Shown here piece after piece: positions 1-5,064 of a stretch of 5,064 nucleotides of DNA (its first letter is position 1; each line of letters starts with the position of its first letter). Below the pieces are notes generated by a model. The model ran no database searches. It saw only the letters and a program-made list of their open reading frames with translations, and was not told where the DNA came from. The position numbers and the translations under genes are program-made. This stretch comes from Zhengella sp041738295 (GTDB lineage Bacteria; Pseudomonadota; Alphaproteobacteria; Rhizobiales; Rhizobiaceae): assembly GCA_041738295.1 (NCBI GenBank), contig JBGSQC010000089.1, positions 1-5,064 on the forward strand, written 5' to 3'.

Positions 1-552
1 CGCCCGCGCCGCTGGCTGGCCCTCCTGCCGCTGCTGGTGTTCGGCCTGCTTGCTGCCGTTTTCTTCAAGCAGCTGATTGCCGGTGGGGACACGTCGATTG
101 TTCCGTCGGCGCTGATCGGCACCAAGGCGCCGGACACCGACCTGCCGCCGCTGGCCGGCGTGCCTCAGCCGGGCTTCTCCACAGAGGCGCTCAAGGGCAA
201 GGTGACGCTGGTCAATGTCTGGGCGTCGTGGTGCGTGCCCTGCCGTGCCGAGCATCCGCTGCTGATGGAACTGGCCAAGGATGGCCGGTTCGGGATTGCT
301 GGCCTCAACTACAAGGACAAGCCGGAGAACGCGCTGAAATTCGTGACCGATCTCGGCAATCCGTTCAGCGTGCTTGGCGTGGACGAGAACGGGCGCGCGG
401 CAATCAACTGGGGCGTCTATGGCGTGCCGGAGTCCTATCTGGTCGGCAAGGACGGCACGATCCTGTGGAAGCAGACCGGGCCTTTCACGCCCGACAATGT
501 GACGAACGGCCTGATGCCAGAGCTTGAAAAGGCACTGGCGGCGGGAAGCTGA
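1..552 (+). CDS. ccmG: Cytochrome c biogenesis thiol:disulfide interchange protein CcmG/DsbE (5' end outside the window)
   Basis: A membrane-anchored, periplasm-facing thioredoxin-fold protein that keeps apocytochrome c (or its partner CcmH) reduced so that haem can be attached. The frame is open to the left edge; reading it from base 1 gives RPRRWLALLPLLVFG, basic residues followed by a hydrophobic segment to about base 75, typical of the N-terminal anchor. The GTG at 37 lies inside this helix, so the true start is probably a few codons off the window. The redox motif WCVPC is encoded around 229-243, with cysteine codons at 232 and 241. GLNYKD (about 301-318) and the cis-proline in YGVPES (Pro codon 427) are typical of CcmG rather than of a general thioredoxin. 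The 183 visible residues are nearly the usual full length. Other ccm genes would be expected to the left. The family call is firm; the partner protein is family knowledge. Confidence 0.93.
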   Translation, partial: RPRRWLALLPLLVFGLLAAVFFKQLIAGGDTSIVPSALIGTKAPDTDLPPLAGVPQPGFSTEALKGKVTLVNVWASWCVPCRAEHPLLMELAKDGRFGIAGLNYKDKPENALKFVTDLGNPFSVLGVDENGRAAINWGVYGVPESYLVGKDGTILWKQTGPFTPDNVTNGLMPELEKALAAGS

Positions 553-570
553 CGCGCTAGATTGGGCGGC

Positions 571-1113
571 ATGAGCACGCCCTTTCCCATCCGCTTCGAC
601 AAGCAGACCCCAGACGGCGACAGCATTGCTCGCGATGTCTGCGGCCATTGCGGCTTTGTCGACTACAAGAACCCGAAGATCGTGGTCGGCTCCGTGGTGC
701 GCCACGAGGGCAAGATCCTATTGTGCCGGCGCGCCATCGAGCCGCGCAAGGGCTTCTGGACGGTTCCAGCCGGCTACATGGAGCTGAACGAAAGCCCGCA
801 GGCCGGTGCCATGCGCGAGGCGATGGAAGAGGCCTGCGCCGCGATCCGCATCGAAGGCCTGCTTGCGGTCTATTCCGTGCCACGCATCAGCCAGGTGCAA
901 CTCATCTACCGCGCCACATTGGCCGATCCCTCCATCGCCGCCGGGCCGGAGAGCCTGGAGGTCGGCCTGTTCGGCTGGGATGATATTCCTTATGGCGAAA
1001 TCGCCTTCCCGACCGTGCACTGGATGCTGGCCGCCGAGCGCGCCATCGAGGAAGACCGTGGCTCGGCGCCCTTCTTCAACCCGCCGGGCGAAACTGCTGA
1101 CGCCACTGAATAG
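571..1113 (+). CDS. NUDIX hydrolase with a partial N-terminal zinc-ribbon-like segment
   Basis: A 180-residue NUDIX-family pyrophosphohydrolase, probably cytosolic, cleaving a nucleoside diphosphate linked to another moiety; the substrate cannot be read from the sequence. The NUDIX box spans residues 68-90, with the catalytic core REAMEE at 82-87. The Gly normally near the end of the box is Cys89 (EEACA), as I recall in many relatives of this subgroup. Before the fold lies RDVCGHCGFVDYKNPKIVVG (21-40), resembling the second half of the zinc-ribbon leader of NUDIX proteins, but only one CxxC (C24, C27) is present. SQVQLIYRA (107-115) fits the domain core. I chose ATG 571 over the in-frame TTG at 562, which adds three residues; neither has a convincing ribosome-binding site. 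The gap to ccmG is 18 bp, so co-transcription is likely, but nothing ties its function to cytochrome maturation. Confidence 0.88.
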   Translation: MSTPFPIRFDKQTPDGDSIARDVCGHCGFVDYKNPKIVVGSVVRHEGKILLCRRAIEPRKGFWTVPAGYMELNESPQAGAMREAMEEACAAIRIEGLLAVYSVPRISQVQLIYRATLADPSIAAGPESLEVGLFGWDDIPYGEIAFPTVHWMLAAERAIEEDRGSAPFFNPPGETADATE

Positions 1114-1165
1114 ACGAGCCATTTGTCCCGTGGCGTCCCGCGCCGGAACAGGCGGATGTTCTGAT

Positions 1166-1203
1166 CCGGGAAACACTCTCCATTTGATGCCGCTTTTTCC
1201 CGG
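1166..1203. repeat. Inverted repeat downstream of the NUDIX gene
   Basis: Perfect 8-bp arms CCGGGAAA (1166-1173) and TTTCCCGG (1196-1203) enclose a 22-nt spacer. It lies in the 161-bp gap between the NUDIX gene and the exported-protein gene. A transcript could fold here, but the loop is long and no T-run follows the second arm, so it is not a classical intrinsic terminator. It may be a weak terminator, an operator or chance. Confidence 0.3.
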
Positions 1204-1238
1204 CACAAGGCTTGCAACGCTCTCTCCGCAAAGTCAGG

Positions 1239-1254
1239 TTAACCTTTCGTTAAC
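1239..1254 (+). promoter_or_regulatory. Putative CtrA binding box (TTAA-N7-TTAAC)
   Basis: TTAA at 1239-1242 and TTAAC at 1250-1254 are separated by exactly 7 bases, matching the full consensus for CtrA, the alphaproteobacterial cell-cycle response regulator. The site lies within a perfect inverted repeat with arms GGTTAAC (1237-1243) and GTTAACC (1249-1255). It ends 20 bp before the start codon at 1275. That is close for an activator site, which usually overlaps the -35 region, so repression of an upstream promoter is at least as likely. A possible -35 is TTGCAA at 1212-1217, but no good -10 follows. Binding is inferred from sequence alone. Confidence 0.6.
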
Positions 1255-1263
1255 CATGATTTC

Positions 1264-1270
1264 GGGAGGA
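1264..1270 (+). promoter_or_regulatory. Ribosome-binding site of the exported-protein gene
   Basis: GGGAGGA ends 4 bases before the ATG at 1275. It is a strong purine-rich Shine-Dalgarno match, clearer than that of any other gene here, and it supports ATG 1275 over the in-frame Met at residue 12 (1308). Confidence 0.7.
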
Positions 1271-1274
1271 CCGG

Positions 1275-1718
1275 ATGGCGGGCACAGGCAATCGCATCAG
1301 CGGATTGATGGCAGCATTGGTGCTGGTGGCCGGGCCGGTATGGGCGGCTTCCGGCACGGTGTCGTTTACCGGTCATGTGCCTGAACGCGCACAGGCTGCG
1401 CTCTATCCGGCCACTGCCAGCCATGTCAGCTTTGCCGATGCCTCAGGGCTGGATCTGGCAAGTGCCAATGCCGGGCCGTCCAAGATCATCCGCGCCTTCA
1501 GTGTAATTGGCGCGGACGGGCGCCCGATCAACGCAATGGTGTTGCCGCGCCAAGCGGTGATTGCGCCGGGGGCAATAGCGCGCCTGCGGGTCATCGTGCC
1601 CTTTGGCGGGAAACCCGCCCATGCTTACAGGGTCTGTGCGGAAAGCCGCAGCCTCACCGGCAAGGCGCTGGGAAAAAGCTGCGGGCGCTACTCTGCGCGG
1701 CGCGTCAGCCTCGACTAG
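1275..1718 (+). CDS. Small exported protein of unknown function
   Basis: I do not recognise this 147-residue protein. It starts with a Sec-type signal peptide: a basic residue (R7), a hydrophobic core (about 11-20) and a good cleavage site after PVWA (A24). The mature part is about 123 residues, probably periplasmic or secreted, with no further membrane helix. It opens SGTVSFTGHVPE and has alternating hydrophobic stretches (IIRAFSVIG 71-79, IARLRVIVPF 101-110), suggesting a small beta-sandwich; the opening faintly recalls pilin or fimbrial-subunit domains, not enough for an assignment. The only two cysteines, C121 and C136, flank a 14-residue loop near the C-terminus and could form a disulfide. 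A strong ribosome-binding site and a CtrA-type box lie directly upstream, so it is probably its own transcription unit. Codon choice looks less biased than in the neighbours (some GTA, ATA, TTG, CAA), consistent with low expression or recent arrival. Confidence 0.78.
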   Translation: MAGTGNRISGLMAALVLVAGPVWAASGTVSFTGHVPERAQAALYPATASHVSFADASGLDLASANAGPSKIIRAFSVIGADGRPINAMVLPRQAVIAPGAIARLRVIVPFGGKPAHAYRVCAESRSLTGKALGKSCGRYSARRVSLD

Positions 1719-1757
1719 AGCAGTTTTCGACCGGTTCAATCCGGTCGAAAAGTGCTC
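1718..1757. repeat. Long imperfect palindrome between convergent genes, possible bidirectional terminator
   Basis: Two 17-base arms (1718-1734 and 1741-1757) are complementary except for one G-G mismatch (1723 against 1752), around a 6-base loop TTCAAT. The left arm begins on the last base of the exported protein's TAG stop, and the right arm ends 3 bases before the yciB stop, so the palindrome fills the whole convergent gap. The inner CGACCGG/CCGGTCG stem is GC-rich. The T and A runs lie inside the stem rather than after it, so it is not a textbook intrinsic terminator. From memory, similar CGACCGG-type palindromes recur between genes in rhizobial genomes; a dispersed repeat that also ends transcription or protects mRNA 3' ends is the likeliest reading. 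Confidence 0.75.
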
Positions 1758-1760
1758 CAA

Positions 1761-2414
1761 TCAATCCTTGGCGGCTTCCGGCTGCTCGAGCGAATGGCGC
1801 TGGATCAGACCCATCTGCGACAGCGTGAAAGCGATGGTGATGGGCATGGTGCCCCAAACCTTGAAGGCCACCCAGAAATCGGTCGAGAACAGCCGCCAGA
1901 CAATTTCGTTGGTGACGGCGAGGAACAGGAAGAACAGGCCCCAGCGCAGCGTCAATTTGCGCCAGCCCTCGGCGTCCAGTTTGAAGGCGCTGTCAAACAC
2001 GTAGCCGAGCAGCGATTTGCCGAAGAAAAGACCGCCAAGCAGGATCACGCCGAACAGCGTGTTGATGATGGTCGGCTTCATCTTGATGAAAGTCTCGTCC
2101 TGCAGCCATAGCGTCAGGCCGCCGAAGACGAAAACAACAACGCCCGAGACGAGCGGCATCACCGGAAGTGTGCGGGTCAGCGCCCAGGAGACCGAAAGAG
2201 AGATGGCGGTTGCCGCCATGAAAAGTGCGGTGGCGACAAACAGCGGACCGCCGAGATCAGCCAGAACCGGGAATCGCTCCACCAGCCAGACCCCGCGCGA
2301 ATTGGCAAAGAAGAACACCATCAGGGGCCCAAGCTCCAGCACCAGCTTGAGCAGCGGGTTCATCTCTTTGCGCTTCGGATCAGCGGGATCGCGCTCGAAA
2401 ATCGGCTGGTTCAT
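1761..2414 (-). CDS. yciB: Inner-membrane protein YciB (septation protein A, IspZ family)
   Basis: A 217-residue polytopic inner-membrane protein of the YciB/IspZ family, linked in other bacteria to cell-envelope synthesis and cell-length control; its biochemical activity is not known. Family signatures are LLELGP-like LVLELGPLMVFFFAN (24-38), WLQDETFIKMKPTIIN (103-118), TNEIVWRLFSTDFWV (168-182) and KVWGTMPIT (185-193). Hydrophobic segments lie at about 21-38, 57-79, 85-103, 115-139, 156-172 and 184-204. The hydrophilic leader (1-19) lengthens it relative to the roughly 180-residue E. coli protein, as is common in alphaproteobacteria. ATG 2414 has no clear ribosome-binding site; Met18 (codon 2361-2363) is an alternative but would start right at the conserved core. 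It lies 89 bp after ftsY on the same strand and is probably the last gene of that operon. Confidence 0.93.
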   Translation of the reverse strand: MNQPIFERDPADPKRKEMNPLLKLVLELGPLMVFFFANSRGVWLVERFPVLADLGGPLFVATALFMAATAISLSVSWALTRTLPVMPLVSGVVVFVFGGLTLWLQDETFIKMKPTIINTLFGVILLGGLFFGKSLLGYVFDSAFKLDAEGWRKLTLRWGLFFLFLAVTNEIVWRLFSTDFWVAFKVWGTMPITIAFTLSQMGLIQRHSLEQPEAAKD

Positions 2415-2440
2415 GGGCGGGTGCGTCTTTCTTCATGCGC

Positions 2441-2455
2441 AGGAGCAATGCTCCT
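2441..2455. repeat. Short palindrome upstream of yciB
   Basis: AGGAGCAATGCTCCT is a perfect inverted repeat with 7-base arms around one base; as RNA it could form a 5-bp stem with a 5-nt loop. On the - strand transcript the 5' arm contains AGGAG of a possible Shine-Dalgarno (AAGGAG, complement of 2451-2456), so folding would hide it. It lies in the 89-bp ftsY-yciB gap. Function is inferred only. Confidence 0.4.
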
Positions 2456-2489
2456 TCACCTAGGACATCAGCCGCCTGATTGCCAGTGG

Positions 2490-2511
2490 GTCAGGCAAGT
2501 ACGTCAGGCAA
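2490..2511. repeat. Short direct repeat across the ftsY stop
   Basis: GTCAGGCAA occurs at 2490-2498 and again at 2503-2511, the second copy including the ftsY stop codon (complement of TCA at 2504-2506). GCCTGA at 2474-2479 is the inverse of TCAGGC at 2491-2496, so the ftsY transcript could fold just after its stop. No T-run follows, which argues for read-through into yciB. It may be a small local duplication. Confidence 0.35.
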
Positions 2512-3802
2512 TCCCGGCAATGGCGCGGGCAAAATCCCTGGCTTCGAAAGGTTCCAGATCGTCCACCCCTTCGCCGATGCCAATAAACCAGACCGGCAGT
2601 TTGTACTTGGCGGAAATGGCGACGAGGATGCCGCCGCGCGCCGTGCCGTCGAGCTTGGTCATCACGAGGCCATTGACGCCCGCCACATTGCGGAAGATCT
2701 CCACCTGGTTCATGGCGTTCTGGCCGGTGGTGGCGTCAAGCGTCTGCAACACCGTGTGAGGGGCTTGCGGGTCCAGCTTCTTCAGCACGCGGACAACCTT
2801 TGCCAGCTCTTCCATCAACTCGGCCTTGTTCTGCAGGCGGCCGGCTGTGTCGATGATCAGCACGTCGGAGCCTGCCTCCTTCGCCTGCGCAAAGGCATCA
2901 TAGGCAAGGCCCGCGGCATCCGCGCCGATCTTCGACGAGATGACCGGCGAGCCGGTGCGCTTGCCCCAGATGTGGAGCTGCTCGATGGCCGCGGCGCGGA
3001 AGGTGTCACCGGCCGCCAGCATCACCTTCAGTCCGCTGCCGGACAATTTGGCCGAGAGCTTGCCGATGGTGGTGGTCTTGCCGGTGCCGTTGACGCCGAC
3101 AACGAGGATCACATGCGGCTTGTGGGAAAGGTCGAGTTCCAGCGGCTCTGCCACCGGGGCAAGCACCTTTTCCACCTCGGCGGCCATGATGGCGCGCACT
3201 TCCTCGCTCGACACATCCTTGCCGTAGCGGCTGGCCGACAGCGTCTCGGTGATGGCCATGGCGGTGGGCAGGCCGAGGTCGGACTGGATTAGCAGGTCTT
3301 CGAGATCCTGCAAAGTCGCATCATCCAGCTTGCGCTTGGTGAAGATGGAGCCGATGCCGGATGTCAGGCTCTGGGACGAGCGCGACAGGCCGGAAGTGAG
3401 GCGCTGGAACCAGCCCTTCGGTTTTTCCGGCTCAGCAACTGGTTGCGGCTCGACACGCGCCTCGACAGATTTGGCAACCGTCACCTTGCCTGCGGGCCGC
3501 GTACGTTCAGGGGCGGGAGCCGGGACCGGTTCGGGAGCCATGACTGGTTCCTGCTCTTCCATGACAGGATCGGCGGGCAGTTCGGCAACCGGTACTTCTG
3601 GTTCAGACGTTACAGTCTCCGGCTCCGTCGCAGCAGCAACTTCAGCTTCCGGCTCAATGGCAGGACCCTCGACCGGGACGTTCTGCACCGATTCGGGCGG
3701 CAGTGCGGCTTCGGCCAGCACTTCCTGCACGGTCTCCTGCTTTGCGGTTTCCTCGTCCTTCTTGCCGAAGGAGAAGACCTTTTTGATGAAACCGAATGCC
3801 AT
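2504..3802 (-). CDS. ftsY: Signal recognition particle receptor FtsY
   Basis: The SRP receptor GTPase, which docks ribosome-SRP complexes at the inner membrane so that membrane proteins are inserted during translation. The 432-residue protein begins MAFGFIKKVFSFGKK, an amphipathic, basic membrane-targeting helix. A low-complexity acidic region rich in Glu, Pro, Val and Ala follows (about 17-127), then the four-helix N domain (about 130-220) and the GTPase G domain. Motifs are GVNGTGKTT (236-244, P-loop), DTFRAAA (266-272), DTAGR (318-322), TKLDGTARGG (382-391, with the guanine-specificity TKLD) and GIGEGVDDLEPF (408-419). All catalytic motifs are intact. ATG 3802 is supported by an upstream AAAGGA. 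The start lies 19 bp after the mtaB stop, indicating co-transcription. Length and acidic leader are normal for alphaproteobacteria. Confidence 0.97.
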   Translation of the reverse strand: MAFGFIKKVFSFGKKDEETAKQETVQEVLAEAALPPESVQNVPVEGPAIEPEAEVAAATEPETVTSEPEVPVAELPADPVMEEQEPVMAPEPVPAPAPERTRPAGKVTVAKSVEARVEPQPVAEPEKPKGWFQRLTSGLSRSSQSLTSGIGSIFTKRKLDDATLQDLEDLLIQSDLGLPTAMAITETLSASRYGKDVSSEEVRAIMAAEVEKVLAPVAEPLELDLSHKPHVILVVGVNGTGKTTTIGKLSAKLSGSGLKVMLAAGDTFRAAAIEQLHIWGKRTGSPVISSKIGADAAGLAYDAFAQAKEAGSDVLIIDTAGRLQNKAELMEELAKVVRVLKKLDPQAPHTVLQTLDATTGQNAMNQVEIFRNVAGVNGLVMTKLDGTARGGILVAISAKYKLPVWFIGIGEGVDDLEPFEARDFARAIAGIA

Positions 3803-3813
3803 GGAGTCTTGGT

Positions 3814-3819
3814 TCCTTT
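3814..3819 (-). promoter_or_regulatory. Ribosome-binding site of ftsY
   Basis: The - strand reads AAAGGA here, 11 bases before the ftsY ATG and 2 bases after the mtaB stop. Ribosomes finishing mtaB would therefore sit on the ftsY initiation region, which fits translational coupling. The spacing is slightly long. Confidence 0.55.
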
Positions 3820-3821
3820 GA

Positions 3822-5064
3822 TCAGGCAGCTTGCGCGGGCGTGGTCACCAGCATGGTGCCATCATGGCCGGTGACGCGAACCGGCACAATGGTGCCAGGC
3901 TCACCTGCCAGAACACGGGCAAGGGTGAAATCCTCCGTCCGGCCGAGGCCCTCGCGCTCGATGAGCACGGTCTGCGCGGTTCCTTCCATGCGTGCCAGAT
4001 GCGCGGCATGGGCGGTTTCGCCGCTCGCGCGCAGGCGGGCGGCGCGTTCCTTGCGGATTGACTTGTCGAGCTGCGGCATGCGGGCCGCGGGCGTGCCCTT
4101 GCGGGCGGAAAACGGAAAGACATGGAGGTGCGTCAGGCCGCAGTCTTCGACCAGCGCCAGCGTGTTTTCAAACATCGCCTCGGTCTCGGTCGGGAAACCG
4201 GCGATCAGGTCGGCGCCAAACACCACATCGGGGCGAAGCGCCCGCACGTCCTCGCAAAAGCGGATGGAATCATCGCGCAGGTGCCGCCGCTTCATGCGCT
4301 TGAGGATCATGTCGTCGCCTGCCTGCAAGGACAAGTGCAGATGCGGCATCAGGCGGGGTTCGGTGGCAATGGCGTCCATCAGATGGTCGTCGGCCTCAAT
4401 GGAATCAATTGATGACAAGCGCAGGCGCTTCAGGTCAGGAACGTGTGACAGGATCGTTTTTACCAGGCGTCCGAGCTTTGGCGCGCCGGGCAGGTCGGCA
4501 CCCCATGAGGTCAGGTCAACACCGGACAGCACCACTTCGCCATAGCCGTTTCCGGCCAGCCGCCGGATCTGCTCCACCACTTCGCCGGCGGGTACCGAGC
4601 GCGAGTTGCCGCGTCCATAGGGGATGATGCAGAAGGTGCAGCGATGGTCGCAGCCGTTTTGCACCTGCACGAAGGCGCGCGCCCGGCCCTCGATGGCATC
4701 GACCATGTGGGAGGCGATCTCGCGCACCTCGAAGATGTCGTTGACGCGCACCTTCTCGAAATCATTGATGCCGAAATCGGGCAGCGCGCGGTAGCTCTGC
4801 GCCTTCAGCTTGTCGTCATTGCCGATGACGAGGTCCACCTCGTCCATGGCGCCAAAGGTTTCGGCCTCTGTCTGAGCGGCGCAGCCGGTGACGATGATTC
4901 GGGCGGCGGGGTTTTCGCGGCGCGCCCTGCGGATCGCCTGGCGTGCCTGGCGCACGGCCTCGGCAGTGACCGCACAGGTGTTGAAAATGATCGCGCCATC
5001 GGCCAGCGCATCGAGACCGGCCACTCCTGCCTCGCGCTTCATCACTTCCGCCTCATAGGTGTTG
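3822..5064 (-). CDS. mtaB: tRNA (N6-threonylcarbamoyladenosine(37)-C2)-methylthiotransferase MtaB (5' end outside the window)
   Basis: A radical-SAM methylthiotransferase that converts t6A to ms2t6A at position 37 of ANN-decoding tRNAs, using two iron-sulfur clusters. The frame is open to the right edge and begins NTYEAEVMKREA, matching the family's GCRxNTYExEVM; the first cluster cysteine should lie just off the window, so the GTG at 5045 is not the start. Numbered from that GTG, the other two N-terminal cluster cysteines are C24 (NTCAVT) and C55 (TGCAAQ). The radical-SAM cysteines are C132, C136 and C139 in GCDHRCTFCIIPYGRG. SLQAGDD (239-245) and AGFPTET (282-288) are further family motifs. 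The last 50 or so residues fit a TRAM RNA-binding domain. With 413 residues visible it is nearly full length. NTYE and the SSIDSIE region favour MtaB over MiaB or RimO. It is the promoter-side gene of the mtaB-ftsY-yciB run. Confidence 0.93.
   Translation of the reverse strand, partial: NTYEAEVMKREAGVAGLDALADGAIIFNTCAVTAEAVRQARQAIRRARRENPAARIIVTGCAAQTEAETFGAMDEVDLVIGNDDKLKAQSYRALPDFGINDFEKVRVNDIFEVREIASHMVDAIEGRARAFVQVQNGCDHRCTFCIIPYGRGNSRSVPAGEVVEQIRRLAGNGYGEVVLSGVDLTSWGADLPGAPKLGRLVKTILSHVPDLKRLRLSSIDSIEADDHLMDAIATEPRLMPHLHLSLQAGDDMILKRMKRRHLRDDSIRFCEDVRALRPDVVFGADLIAGFPTETEAMFENTLALVEDCGLTHLHVFPFSARKGTPAARMPQLDKSIRKERAARLRASGETAHAAHLARMEGTAQTVLIEREGLGRTEDFTLARVLAGEPGTIVPVRVTGHDGTMLVTTPAQAA

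Noticed and set aside
718..1206. 162-codon - strand frame opposite the NUDIX gene
   Set aside because: Complement of a conserved NUDIX sequence, with no start signal or recognisable motif.
806..1384. 192-codon + strand frame spanning the NUDIX 3' half, the gap and the start of the next gene
   Set aside because: It is out of frame with both real genes, has no domain, and crosses the CtrA-type box and ribosome-binding site.
1605..1619. Perfect hairpin GGCGGG-AAA-CCCGCC
   Set aside because: It lies inside the exported-protein gene and encodes in-frame residues GGKPA; such short GC stems are expected by chance at this GC content, and no T-run follows.
2480..3292. 270-codon open frame on the + strand
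   Set aside because: It lies antisense to ftsY, whose GTPase motifs are intact; its His/Gly/Arg-rich translation is a shadow of high-GC codon use.
3249..3821. 190-codon Ser/Gly/Thr-rich frame on the + strand
   Set aside because: It is the complement of the FtsY Glu/Pro/Ala/Val-rich leader; the apparent low-complexity protein is an artefact of those codons.
3796..4545. 249-codon open frame on the + strand
   Set aside because: Antisense to mtaB, Arg/Ser-rich with no recognisable domain, and mtaB carries all its catalytic motifs.

Overview
The window looks like chromosomal housekeeping DNA from a GC-rich alphaproteobacterium, most likely of the order Hyphomicrobiales (Rhizobiales). The reasons are protein character (alphaproteobacterial YciB, FtsY with an acidic leader, MtaB), the gene order mtaB-ftsY-yciB facing ccmG, which I recall from rhizobial and Brucella-type genomes, and a textbook CtrA-type box. 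The assignment is from memory of families and synteny; no search was run.

Layout. Three genes run on the + strand from the left: the 3' part of ccmG (1-552, cut by the window edge), a NUDIX hydrolase 18 bp downstream (571-1113), then after a 161-bp gap an unrecognised small exported protein (1275-1718). Three genes run on the - strand from the right: mtaB (3822-5064, 5' end cut by the edge), ftsY 19 bp downstream (2504-3802) and yciB/ispZ 89 bp further on (1761-2414). The two sets converge at 1719-1760, where a long imperfect palindrome fills the gap. No stretch longer than 161 bp lacks a gene, and I see no tRNA, rRNA, CRISPR array, insertion sequence or phage gene.

How the genes relate. CcmG is the periplasm-facing thioredoxin-like reductant of cytochrome c maturation, and the rest of its cluster presumably lies to the left. 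MtaB (tRNA 2-methylthiolation), FtsY (signal-recognition-particle receptor) and YciB (inner-membrane envelope protein) form a probable - strand operon; FtsY delivers inner-membrane proteins of the YciB and CcmG kind. The NUDIX enzyme and the exported protein look like additions between two conserved blocks.

I found no undescribed multi-gene system. The best leads are small: a full TTAA-N7-TTAAC box 20 bp upstream of the unknown exported protein, that protein itself, the palindrome at the convergent junction, a NUDIX enzyme with only half of the usual zinc-ribbon cysteines, and a possible hairpin-masked short ORF overlapping the yciB start.
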